From positions 28,510,540 through 28,574,539 of the forward strand of contig OZ020618.1 in the NCBI GenBank assembly GCA_963971575.1: 64,000 bases of DNA, in the 5' to 3' direction. This stretch comes from Liopterus haemorrhoidalis (taxonomy: Eukaryota > Arthropoda > Insecta > Coleoptera > Dytiscidae). Both the position numbers and the translations under genes were made by a program. Positions 32,160 through 42,699 of the stretch are shown here, piece after piece (within the stretch, counting starts at the first letter, position 1; every line of letters starts with the position of its first letter). The notes beneath the pieces were generated by a model. The model was not told where the DNA came from. It did no database searches and saw only the letters and a list, made by a program, of their open reading frames with translations.

Positions 32160-33571
32160 ATCGTTTATCAATCGGCACGAAATATTTTTATCAACCGGTT
32201 CGAAAAATTTAACAATCGGTTTACGAAAGCCGGCTCCAACAACTGGTTCGCAAAATTATTAAATATTTAACAACGGGCTCGCGAACTGCTTGCAAGACCC
32301 CATTGCCTAATATACATTTGATGTTAAGAGTATCGTTCCTTCGCTTACCTCCTATTTTCCGTTTTTGATTTTTTGTTGTGCTTAATTTTTGAGCTTTGAT
32401 ATCAATATGCTGAGTGACATAAATATATTACGTTTTCAACCTTATTTGGAATAATATTCAGATCATATGCATACTTTAAAATTAGTTTAATTTAATTGAC
32501 AAAATTTTCAGTACTTACTTCCAAAATTGTCCATCTTGTTTTAGCTACACTGTCACGAGAACTTGATTTGGCTTTATTGGAAAGAAATTGGAAGTAGGTA
32601 GTAAACAAAGTCTCATGAATGTAAATGGTTATTTTTTATTTAATACATTTTAAAATAGACAATTTAAGAATAATATAAATTGTTGTTCAGTCCTAGACGA
32701 ATAATAATTGCTGTGGATTTAAATATACATGGATAAATAACTTTAACTTAACTAATATATACAGAATATAGTTTAAAAAACAAGGGTTTTTGTTATTCGC
32801 ACTGAAAAGTACATAATAGGTATTTCATGATCACATATTCACATTTAACTGTTAAAAGTACATATTCTATTCTAATTTCAACTCTGTCTGTAATGTCTAA
32901 TTCCATAAATCTTCTACTAATCGACGATGATTGAACACAATTCATCATAATATATTGATAATTACGATTACATTTGATCAACTACATCGATATAATAGTT
33001 TCTAGACAAATAAAAATTTTGATTCGCACAGGCAGTAAATTTTATAAAAACTGTATATGTAGCGCCTTTTGGTTTTACAAAGTAATTTTTTAAAACAGTA
33101 AGTAAAATATTGCACATATATCTGTTTCATTTAGTAGATACGTTAAATATTAAAGTTACTTAATTTATATTTTGATTTTAGTTTTGATTCGTTAGGATTT
33201 CCAGGCCGTTAAGATTAGCATTTTAAATTTAGCGGAAAAGGTCGTCTTATATTTATACGAATTTTGTACTAAATTTATACGTAAATTATATTTTAACACT
33301 AATTTTAACATCCACATATTTACAACTTAATTATAAATTAATTTTATATACAACTTAATTTATAAATAAATCGAGGTTTCTCGCCATAATATTTCCTATA
33401 TCAGCCCCCTACATCTGTAATTCACAACTATTAACTACATTTAGATACAAATTTAGTACAAAATTAGTTTAATAACAGATATTTTCTTTTAAAAAATTAC
33501 TTTTTGCAAATCCAAAACACGCTTTACAAAATTAAATATAAAATGCGTATCTAATTTTAAAAAATCAGCCT
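32160..33571. other. 3' flank and probable 3' UTR of p130Cas, otherwise empty
   Basis: AT-rich. The part next to 33571 should be p130Cas 3' UTR, but I cannot fix its polyadenylation site. Between 32160 and 32290 the motif CGGTTCGAAAA and variants recur a few times. Confidence 0.45.
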
Positions 33572-34431
33572 TTATGGTTGCGCAGCTTGCAGCAAAGAAA
33601 GCTTGAGATCTCGCGCTAGATGCGAGATATCAACAACAGAATCAACCATCTCTTGCACAGCTGTAACACTGGGAAATTGCAAAGCAGCTTGTTTCGTTTT
33701 CGCAACACTTGTTGCCAAAGCATCTGACAAATTATTCGCACAATTTAATACTCTAGTTTTGATATCAACCCTATTAACATTTCTGTGTACTGTATCCCCT
33801 ATATGAACAAGCTTATGTGCGCTTAATACAACAAATTTATCATGTGCTAGAAATACTTTTGGTGGTTGGTTATGTTCGACTGTTTGTAAAAATGCATCTA
33901 TTGCATGCGTTAGGTGTGTGTGATGTGTGACAACTTGTGCTGCGTAGAATGTTAAAACTTGTTTATCATCAGGATCTAATGTATTTTCTGCATTTTTACT
34001 ATCATTTATCGCTGCCGACTCTGCATTTTTAATGCAGTTATCGTAACCTTTCTTTAATTCTGTTGGCAAAGCATCTCTTATTTCTGCATGTTTCTTTGCA
34101 ACTGCTTCTCTAGATTCTAAATTAACGTAATCATAATCTTCAATCCATTCGTTATTATTATTACCTTGTGGCGAGGTAGCACGTTTGAAAAGAAGTGTGC
34201 TGTTTCCTTGTATAAATGACGTTATTTGACGAACGTCTTCTGTGAGGGCTCTTGAGCAAGCTACCAACTGTTCTAAGGCATCGGGCGGCCTGTGAAGACT
34301 GCCTTCATCATCTGGCAGTGTTAATAGATCCAAAGACCATTCTTGTTGGTCTAAAGTGTGAGCTGCTTCTTGAACTAACCTATCAGCGTTGCGAAGGGCC
34401 GATACGAGGGGCCGCAATTTTAGGGCAAGAC
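33572..34431 (-). CDS. p130CAS: p130Cas (CAS scaffold), last coding exon
   Basis: The terminal exon enters through the acceptor TTTTCAG|GT at 34432-34433, completing a Gly codon with the previous exon, and ends in TAA. It carries the end of the serine-rich helical region, then EWIEDYDYVNLESRE. YDYVNL matches the YDYVHL Src SH2/SH3 docking motif of vertebrate p130Cas. The C-terminal about 140 residues form the FAT-like helical CAS family domain (AAQVVTHHTHLTHAIDAFLQ, later LARDLKLSLLQAAQP). The protein is an adapter at integrin adhesions, phosphorylated by FAK/Src and recruiting Crk. Confidence 0.9.
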
Positions 34432-34795
34432 CTGAAAAAGAAAATTATTTCATTTAGTATTATTAAAAAAGGAAGGGATGTTTATATTTGCTCCGTGAAA
34501 AAAATACAAACGTTTTAAATTTTGTTATGTAAGTCACGTTTTTAATATTTTTCCTTCCACTTCAGCTATTCTACAAACGCAGCAATATTGAAAATATAAA
34601 TACGCTCGTATAAACTCGCACGACTTACTTTAGGATATACATTTTGTAATTTCTTTGCTACATAAAACACAATGAGAAATTTTCGTGTTAAATACTTCGT
34701 AAAAAAAATTTACAGACAAATTTATTTCATACAGCTTGTTTTCAGGAACTATGCATATTAATATCAACCAGAAAATTAATGTAAAATAAATCTAC

Positions 34796-35307
34796 CTTTA
34801 TCAGGAGCTCTAGCAGCATTTCCAAGTACTCCTTCACCAAATTCGGATAAATCATGTAGAGAAGTCTTCAACCTCACAACGGCAAGTTTGATGTCCATCA
34901 ATTTGGGCTCTAACGTTTCCCTCTTCCTCCATTTTGGTGTAACATATCCCAATAACCTTGAAATAGCTGCAGTGGATTCTGTTTGTAACCTGGCTAAAGA
35001 ATCTAATGCTGAATTTAACTCCAGTGGTAATTCCCTCAGTTGGTTATTTGCTGGAGGTGTATCATAGACCAATGGTGACGGCTGAAGATGTAACAGAGTC
35101 GCTCTTGGTTTAGGAACATCATAATCTGGCATATTGATGACGCTGCTTCTGTTGGAGGAACTAAATGAATCAGCTGTTGTCAAAGAACTGGCTGAACTAC
35201 TCGGTGTCAATTGTTGTTGACTCAATAAATTTAACGGTCTTGGCACATCATAGCTTTCTGTGGAATCTCTACGGACTGGCGAAATGGAAGATGGGGCTGG
35301 AGAACAC
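34796..35307 (-). CDS. p130CAS: p130Cas, penultimate exon: end of substrate domain and serine-rich bundle
   Basis: Bounded by an acceptor at 35308-35309 and the donor AAAG|GTAGAT at 34794-34795. It encodes SPVRRDSTESYDVPRPLNLL, a Ser-rich stretch, NMPDYDVPKPR and LVYDTPP, three Y-D-x-P Crk SH2-type sites. The serine-rich four-helix part follows (LELNSALDSLARLQTESTAA, later LSEFGEGVLGNAARAPDKG). Length 512 bases. The frame joins cleanly with the neighbouring exons. Confidence 0.9.
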
Positions 35308-35919
35308 CTACAAAAATAAAAACAATGATATAGAAAAAAGAAAGATATATTAGAATAAACTGTTTGCCATGATAGCATTGTCGTAACTAGTTTTTCATAT
35401 GCCCTGTGCAAGGTTCTATTTTTGAGCCCTTATTTTTTTAATTTTTGATAAAAAAAGAAATACGATATAACAATTTTTATAAATAATTCGGTTCACCGAT
35501 ATGTAAACCGCACAGCAGAGCAGGGTGAAGAAATTTAACATCAAAATATACATACATGATTAAATTTGACTTTTTTTTGTTAGTACAGGTAGGACTCATT
35601 TTGCGCCGGTTTTATTTACGCCGGTCTGGAAATAACGCCGCTTGAACGCCAGAGTCGTGTGTCGACGTCGCCGCCGAATCTATGGTCGAAGCGGGGATGT
35701 TCTGAGGTTTTACGCACGCGCAGTTAATAAAGTACATCATTGCTTAATAATATTTTGCCAGTACAGGGTTGCATTCAGCACATTGAGTTTATTGCAGTTA
35801 TTATATAGAATATATTATGTAAATTTTTACGTCTGCCAAATTTAATTTTCCTTAAGGTAAATTTAATTTGTTGTTTGTAAGTAATAATTTATTGTATTAT
35901 GTATAGTGTAGTAATAATA

Positions 35920-37020
35920 ATAATAATAATAATAAATTTTATTTGTTTCAAGGTGCAAACCTTATACAAAGGAGAGAGATAACAGCGAATATAATATGTA
36001 CATAAGCATACAATATTAAAATTAATCTAAACAATAAACAATAATAGACTAATAATAAGAAATAGAGAAATGTAAATTATAATATTAAAATATAAATATG
36101 TGAAAATATGAAAACATAAAAGTGTAAATATGTGTGTATGTAACAATAAATATAAATAAATTAATATAGATATTAAATAAATATGTGAAAATACAAAATT
36201 ATAAATATAAATAAATATAGATATTAAAATATAAAAATAAAAATGGAGATATGTGAAAATATGAATACATAAAAGTATAAAAATGTAAGAATACAAAAAT
36301 ATGAAAATATAAGTATATGTAAGTGTAAAAATGTGAAAATATGCAAGTTTGAAACTATGAAAATATAAATATATGAAAATGCGAAAGTGTGAAAATATAC
36401 TAGTTTGAAAATATGAAAATATAAAAGTATAAATATATGAGTATAGGGCAATAAATATAAATAAATAAATAAATAAATAAATAAATATAGATATTAAAAT
36501 ATGAAAATCTAAAAATAAAAATGGAGATATGTGAAAATATGAATACATAAAAGTATAAAAATTTAAGAATACCAAAATATGAAAATATAAGTATATGGAA
36601 GTGTAAAAATGTGAAAATATGCAAGTTTGAAACTATGAAAATATAAATATATGAAAATGCGAAAGTGTGAAAATATACTAATTTGAAAATATGAAAATAT
36701 AAAAGTATAAATATATGAGTACAGGACGATAAATATAAATAAATAAATAAATAAATATAGATATTAAGATATGAAAATATAAAAATAAAAATGTAAAAAT
36801 GTGAAAATTTGAAAATATTGCAGTATAAGAGTGTAAAAATATCAAAATGTAAGAATATAGAACTATAAAAATATAAAAATACTAAAACTCAGAAATATAG
36901 TATAAAAATAAATAAATATACACATACAAAAAAAAGTAAGAAAATATATAAATATATAAAAATATAAAATGCAAATATAACATACAAAAAAAGTATAGTG
37001 TAGTATATATTATGTATAGT
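35920..37020. repeat. AT-rich low-complexity block with a 280-bp duplication
   Basis: Begins with an (ATA)n run at 35918-35936, then built from short AAAATATGAAAATATAAA-type units. A segment with AATGGAGATATGTGAAAATA starts at about 36242 and again at about 36522, giving two copies of about 230-280 bp with few differences. Long minus-strand open frames here are artefacts of the composition. Confidence 0.8.
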
Positions 37021-37084
37021 GTAATGTATTTTTTAATTTATAGGTGATTAAATTTTTTTAAATTAGATAAATTTTTCACAAACC

Positions 37085-37420
37085 ATGTCTTCTAACAAGG
37101 AAAATAAACCACCTAAATTAAATGCTAAGAAAAAACGAAGATCCATTACAAACCAAGAGAAAATGGAGGTGATTAAAAGAATGCTAGATGGAGAAACACG
37201 TCCAAAAGTTTGTAGGGACCTCAATTTACCTCCATCGGCTGTTACAACCATCATGAAGAATGTTTTAGAACGAATTTTGACAAACACAGACATCCTTACT
37301 GAAAAACTTTGTGAGCTCGATAATGATAGTGAACGCAGAGTAAAGAGGAGTGTTGCAGCTTTGGAACCGTATGCAGAGCTCCTCCGAGAAAAAAAAAGGG
37401 GAAAATTCACAGAAAAATAA
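37085..37420 (+). CDS. CENP-B/Tigger-type N-terminal DNA-binding protein, DBD only
   Basis: Intact 111-codon frame from ATG (ACCATGTC context). RRSITNQEKMEVIKRMLDGE is the first helix-turn-helix of the CENPB_N/psq-like fold. PKVCRDLNLPPSAVTTIMKN is the recognition part, equivalent to x-x-VA-x-x-[LF]-x-[VI]-x-x-ST-[VI]-x-x-I in pogo proteins. The C-terminal part is basic (RVKRSVAALEPYAELLREKK). Tigger transposases continue for about 400 residues into a second HTH and DDE domain; here the frame stops. It could encode a DNA-binding fragment recognising the element's own ends. A remnant with a chance open frame is the simpler reading. Confidence 0.65.
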   Translation: MSSNKENKPPKLNAKKKRRSITNQEKMEVIKRMLDGETRPKVCRDLNLPPSAVTTIMKNVLERILTNTDILTEKLCELDNDSERRVKRSVAALEPYAELLREKKRGKFTEK

Positions 37421-38606
37421 TTTTGTAAAATATATTTTTTTAATATAATTATCCTATTTTTTTCTATATCATATTTTTCTTTATGTTAAATTATTATTAA
37501 TTTTTTGTTGTTAGTGTTGTTAGTTGTAAGTTTGTTGTTAAATCAGATCGTTGTATTGTATTTATATAGCACAAAAGAATAAATATTTATTTGGTTCATT
37601 TATATCTAATTCATTTTAATAAAATTTATATAGGTCCGTCCCTGAAAACAAAGTTTTGAAATTCGTGGTATTCATACAAAACACTTGCAAATATATTTAA
37701 AATCGTTGAAATATCAAAACAAAAATACTTCAATGAAATGTAGATTTGAAGTCAATCCGTCTCTGGAATTTCACATTTTGGACTCTTTTTGCGCCGATTT
37801 GTTTTACGCCGGAACGTAACACCGGCGTAAAACGAGACCTACCTGTACTATTTCATTTCATGATAATTACGGGAACTAACAATTTGATATTTGATTGGAA
37901 TTCATCACAGTGCAAATATTTTACAAAAATTGCAGAAAACAAATGATTGTTTTCAAAGGGAAACCAAGTTTTTTGGAATATTTTTAGCAAAAATCATGTG
38001 AATATAAAATGTTCATAAAAAATACTTTTCGTTCTTTAAGTTTCCTTTCAAGAGCTTTCATTCCAAAATTTTCAATCAATTTTAATAAAACATTTTTTTT
38101 TGAACTTCTAACAGTTTTCCTATCCTATCTGCCCGGATACAACCATAACATTGCCGCTCTTAAATAAAGGGACCTGAGTTTAAAAGTTGCAAGCAGAAAA
38201 CTAATTTTACTATCGGTACATCAAAGAAAATTGCTTGTTTTAACGCGTTTAATTTGGGCGACACACATTTATCCATATTCCACCAATATCTCACGCACAG
38301 TAGAATACAACCGAACACTTCGCGCACTGACCGTTCTGCGCTATCAATTAAAACTATTTTGTGCTGTTCTGTATTGTTTAACTTATTATTTATTAATTAC
38401 ACAACATTTTTCAAACTTTTTCATCACAAAAATCTGCTGCCTGGGTGCAGTGAACTCCTTGCACTTCCGGATTTGGCGACCCTGTGCGACGCAAATTTCA
38501 ACTCTCTAGGTCTAGAGTTTAGGGCATTGCCAAATGCGAAGAGAAGTTGTTGCCAAACAACTTCTTAGAAATCTATAAAATCCTAAAAATTGTTTAAGTT
38601 ATTTAC

Positions 38607-38788
38607 CTGGACCAGTTACGTGGTGTATCGTAGTTTACAGGTACTGCACGTGGAGGGACGTCATATGATTCGCATCCTGGAGGTGGATCCTGTAGACTGA
38701 ATCCCTCGGGGATGCTCTGCACTGGTGAACATCTACTCGGTGGCATATCATATAAATAAACATCGTTGTATTTTTTTGGTGTTAAGAC
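38607..38788 (-). CDS. p130CAS: p130Cas, upstream internal exon with YxxP motifs
   Basis: The acceptor ATTACAG|GTC at 38789-38790 and donor CCAG|GTAAAT at 38605-38606 enclose 182 bases, translating without stops to VLTPKKYNDVYLYDMPPSRC, then CESYDVPP and VNYDTPRNW. It ends with two bases of an Arg codon finished by the next exon. Y-D-M-P, Y-D-V-P and Y-D-T-P are Crk SH2-type sites of the substrate domain. The exon is shorter than standard open-frame cutoffs. The SH3 exon is not in the window. Confidence 0.85.
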
Positions 38789-38820
38789 CTGTAATTGAAA
38801 TAATGTATTAGTGATGTAAT

Positions 38821-38840
38821 TATATATATATATATATATC
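38821..38840. repeat. (TA)n microsatellite
   Basis: About ten TA units in the p130Cas intron. Confidence 0.85.
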
Positions 38841-40450
38841 AGAGATAAATTATATTAAGTCGCAAATGATAAATAGTTCAGAAAAGACGATTTAAGATTG
38901 TTTATCGCCATGCGTTGATCGACTTAATAAGGTTTAAAATAACGAATATCGAAACTGGCTAGAGCCTCAGCTCCAAATTATATTCCACTTGACAGACCAT
39001 AAAGTATTAAATCATTTAGCACTAAAATGTCATTTCTGATAAAAATGTGACTTGATACAGTTTACCTCTGAGGTGCTGATATTTATTTTATAAATTGAAA
39101 TAAAACAGAATCAAATATTAATAATTAAAGCTACAATTAGCTTGTTTTAACTTGATTTAGAGATAACTCAAGTTAAAATATTTAACCCGTTATTTAGCAA
39201 CCGGCCATTAATATTATATTTACTTTAAGAAGCTTACAATAGTGTACATTTTTTTCTGTTCTTTCCTCATAATTCTTGTGCGTAGTTTCCCGTGTGAATG
39301 CAAAGTATATACTAACATTATAACATTTTTATCTTATATTATTTATCTGTTTATTTTATTTATCTATATAGTATAGTAACAACAGTGGCGTAGCCAAAGC
39401 GGTGTTTGGGAGTGCACAGTGGCAGCTGGTGCAGGGAGGGCAACGGGGCAATTTTAAATTAATATTTAGTTATATTGAAATGTTTATAAAATAAATTCAC
39501 ATCGTTCCGTGTTTCGCTTCCCAAAACAAATGTTTTTAGAATGGACATACGCCAAGGAGGACAAAAGAGCGAATGTCTCAAATATTTGTACGAGTGTAGA
39601 TGCGGGGTACTAGCGGGGGTGAAGGACGAGCAATAGTATGTAACCTGTAGCAGCCATTGCAAGTGGGTCAAAACATATTTTGTCCGTAGTTTTAATTACC
39701 AGTCGGATTGCTTTATTTTGACATTTTTTTGTAGTTATGTGTTATTAACAGGTTATGTAGGTATGTTCGATGTTTTAATAATTACATTATTAAAATAGTG
39801 TTTTATTAGTATATTTGGTAATAATTTACTCGCTACATTTTCTTAAATTTATATGATTGTGTTTTATGTAAATCGCGAATATTGGAAAAAAATAAATAAA
39901 TAAATAAATTTTGAAAATGAATGAGAATGAAAATAGCGTGATTGCAATTTTAGAACTGGTTTCCAAAAATAATTGAACCTATGATATAAAAATTAGACTT
40001 AAAACTTTAGGACCATCAAGACCGGAATTCATTTTAACGAGTTCCGAAGAAAAAAAAAAAAAAACTTATTTCAAGGAAATATAATTCATAAACCTTTTTG
40101 ATAAGCTTTTGCCCTAAAAAAGCTTTTTGCCCCACCAGAAAATAATGTCACGAGCCGCCATTGTGTGCACATTCCCTCCAATTCAGGGACGGATTGAGGG
40201 TCCAAGTCGGGATTTTTAAATAAAAGATCCAAATTTGAAAATGATTTTTATTTTATATGTATTTCATAACCATAGACTTGACTTCTATTTTATGTTTAAG
40301 TATGTATCTATTTGTTTGCAGGAATATTTTTTAAAATTTCTCTCTCCTAATTCATCAACATGAAATATTCAAAATTTTGTGATACGAAGGTATTTCTTAA
40401 TCCATTTTTAATAAATTTAAGGTTAGAAAAAGATCTCACACAACTTACTA
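38841..40450. other. p130Cas intron, decayed elements only
   Basis: No exon seen. AGCAACCGGCCATTAAT near 39200 matches the MITE at 22276. CAGTGGCGTAGCCAAAGC near 39384 with CACGAGCCGCCATTGTG near 40150 may be the two ends of a decayed hAT-like element. Confidence 0.45.
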
Positions 40451-40458
40451 GCATTAAG

Positions 40459-40838
40459 TTGCCTACAGACGGTGTGGCACGCAACGGCCAATATTTACAT
40501 TTATCTAGCTCCGCGTATCGTGTGCTGGGCTTCGCACTGGCCGACGTTCGCTTCCGAGGCGGTATTAATTTCACGAGTCAAAGGGATTTCATCAACGTTG
40601 GTGCAAATTTGCATAATTACACATGACGCGCACACACTTGTCTTCACGTCAGTCGAGAGTGTTGTGCTCCAAAGGAAAGTAGGCTCATGTTCGCTATTAT
40701 GGTACTTGCGCTGGCGCTTCATCGACACATCGTCTGTATGGTGCGCATATACAAATATCCGTCAATACTACATGTTACGGCCAACATTAATACCAGCGTT
40801 GGCCAATGTTAGACGCATCGTCTGTAGACGCCTTTTCT
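40459..40838. mobile_element. MITE with CTACAGACG ends, GC-richer than its surroundings
   Basis: CTACAGACGGTGTGGCACGC near 40465 and the inverted CTACAGACGATGCGTCTAAC near 40830 form the ends. TTGGCC-type motifs (CGGCCAATATT, TTGGCCAATGTTAG) lie just inside each. About 375 bp, no coding function seen. Target duplication not resolved. Confidence 0.55.
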
Positions 40839-40991
40839 GGAAGTGTTAACACATCTTTGTATGTGTATAATGTGGACTATGCTCCCGAACACAAATTATA
40901 TTTTTTCAAAATAAAATAACATAAAAGACATTGTTATTAATTAGACATATTATTATTATTAACATATTAGCTATTTAATAAAGCATTATTA

Positions 40992-41619
40992 TGGGGTTTG
41001 TCAGGTCTTGACAAGCGTCCACTGGTCTCAAACTTCAGCAACCTTTTGAGCCGCATCATATTAGAGACTAGTGGAGCTAAATACACACGACTGCATCCCA
41101 AACCCTGCCGATATGCAGCCGCGGAAATTACGCCAGATCCAATACCCGCACAATGCGGAGTGACCCGAGCAGCACTGCTTTCTGCATCCTGCAGATCAAA
41201 GAGTTGGCAGAAGATCTGCAGGCGGGAATGGACTCGATTTCCCTTCGATAGGAGGCTTTCATACCACCCAAAACACCAACTATCAGGACTACAAGCTTAA
41301 CTTTATACCCGGGATACAGCTTTCTAAGCTCGAACAAGAGATCCATATACTTGGACCTCTTTTCCACCTCCTTGAGAGAGATATTCTTCTCAGCTGGACT
41401 TGAGAATTCGATCACAAACATCTGTTTGGTCTCGATATCCAGGAGGGTTATGTCCGGCTTAGTGGCTGTCAGTAACCTCGAGGTGGGGAAGGAGTAATTC
41501 CAATAAATTCGGCACTTGGAATTTTCCACCACCGATTCTATGTCAGAAGGGACGTACGGTATAACCGGTATTTGGTCAATACCATAGGCATGTCTAAGAT
41601 GAGAACGAGGAGAGCAGCA
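40992..41619 (-). pseudogene. R4/Dong-type LINE 3' end, copy 1 (endonuclease C-terminus)
   Basis: 5'-truncated non-LTR element. A 134-codon minus frame (41532-41128) carries the restriction-like endonuclease region: TATKPDITLLDIETKQMFVI, then EFSSPAEKN, the PD...E-type core. A 3' tail follows, ending at an ATA-repeat. TTA repeats lie at 41620-41637 on its 5' side, and ATTATT sequence at 40984-40991 on its 3' side. Dong elements of Bombyx insert in TAA repeats, which matches. The truncation point falls in GCAGCATTAT, which overlaps the microsatellite. Confidence 0.75.
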
Positions 41620-41637
41620 TTATTATTATTATTATTA
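41620..41637. repeat. (TTA)n microsatellite between two LINE ends
   Basis: Short TTA run joining the 5' end of copy 1 and the 3' end of copy 2. Confidence 0.8.
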
Positions 41638-42540
41638 TGGGGTTTGTCAGGTCTTGACAAGCGTCCACCAATCTCAAACTTCAGCAACCTTTTGAGCCGC
41701 GTCATACTAGAGACTAGTGGAGCTAAATACACACGACTGCATCCCAAACCCTGGCGATATGCAGCCGCGGAAATTACGCCAGATCCAGTGCCCGCACAAT
41801 GCGGAGCGACCCGAGCAGCACTGCTTTCTGCATCCTGCGGATCAAAGAGTTGGCAGAAGATCTGCAGACGGGAATGGACTCGATTTCCCTTCGATAGGAG
41901 GCTTTCATGCCACCCAAAACACCAACTATCAGGACTACAAGCTTAACTTTATACCCGGGATACAGCTTTCTAAGCTCGGACAAGAGGTCCATATACTTGG
42001 ACCTCTTTCCTCCTCCTTGAGAGAGATATTCTTCTCAGCTGGACTTGAGAATTCGATCACAAACATCTGTTTGGTCTCGATATCCAGGAGGGTTATGTCC
42101 GGCTTAGTGGCTGTCAGTAACCTCGAGGTGGGGAAGGAGTAATTCCAATAAATTCGGCACTTGGAATTTTCCACCACCGATTCTATGTCAGAAGGGACGT
42201 ACGGTATAACCGGTATTTGGTCAATACCATAGGCATGTCTAAGATGATAGTAGAGCACGCGGAGAGCAGCATTATGTCGAGACACGTAGCTCGACGCTAC
42301 AAGAGATGGACAAGCAGACAGAATGTGCATTATCGTTTCAGAATGGTGGTGGCACAACCTACAGAGTGTGGACTCCGCTATTTGGAATATGCGGGCCCTG
42401 TATGCCAAAGTATTTATAACACCATCCTGACACGCAAACACAAAACCTTCTGTTTCCGATCTCAAACCAGCAGACTTAAGAAACGAGAACGTGAGTTCTG
42501 TGGACAACTCTAGACTTTTAATATGTTTGAAGAACACAGA
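41638..42540 (-). pseudogene. R4/Dong-type LINE 3' end, copy 2 (longer)
   Basis: Nearly identical to copy 1 over their shared 600 bases but about 270 bases longer at the 5' side. The minus frame 42537-41935 contains CRLCHHHSETIMHILSACP, a C-x2-C-x8-H-x4-C zinc knuckle before the endonuclease. It then loses frame within the endonuclease near 42000; the rest continues at 41992-41774. The zinc knuckle plus PD-(D/E)xK-type order is that of R2/R4/NeSL-group elements. The 5' end abuts a (TTA)n run at 42542. Confidence 0.8.
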
Positions 42541-42541
42541 C

Positions 42542-42596
<55 letters not shown>
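42542..42596. repeat. (TTA)n microsatellite, about 18 units
   Basis: Perfect TTA run at the 5' edge of the Dong-type copy 2, likely its target. Confidence 0.95.
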
Positions 42597-42597
<1 letters not shown>

Positions 42598-42699
42598 TTT
42601 AAAAACAATTATAACGGAAAATCCAACATCAATATTTCAGAAGCATTTTTTGCAAGAAAAATATTTGTGGTCTGAATCATTAATGCAAAATGTTTAAAT

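Larger units (their letters stand above)
35586..37845 (+). mobile_element. Tigger/pogo-like element with retained DNA-binding frame, inside a p130Cas intron
   Basis: The 2260-bp element has inverted ends CAGGTAGGACTCATTTTGCG and, at the right, CAGGTAGGTCTCGTTTTACG, flanked by TA at 35584-35585 and 37846-37847. Subterminal GCGCCGGTTTTATTTACGCC-type sequence is on both sides. The interior holds about 1.1 kb of AT-rich tandem sequence (35920-37020) and a CENP-B-type frame (37085-37420). The DDE catalytic part is missing. TA target, these ends and the CENP-B-type frame point to the Tigger branch of Tc1/mariner. It lies in the intron between 35307 and 38607, opposite in strand to the gene. Confidence 0.8.

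Noticed and set aside
36027..36624. Long minus-strand frames rich in I, F, Y and L (up to 182 codons)
   Set aside because: They lie in AT-rich tandem repeat where stops are scarce on that strand. Composition is extreme and frames repeat with the 280-bp duplication, so not genes.
41572..42142. Plus-strand frames of 124 and 141 codons over the Dong-type copies
   Set aside because: Antisense to the endonuclease frames that do show a family signature.
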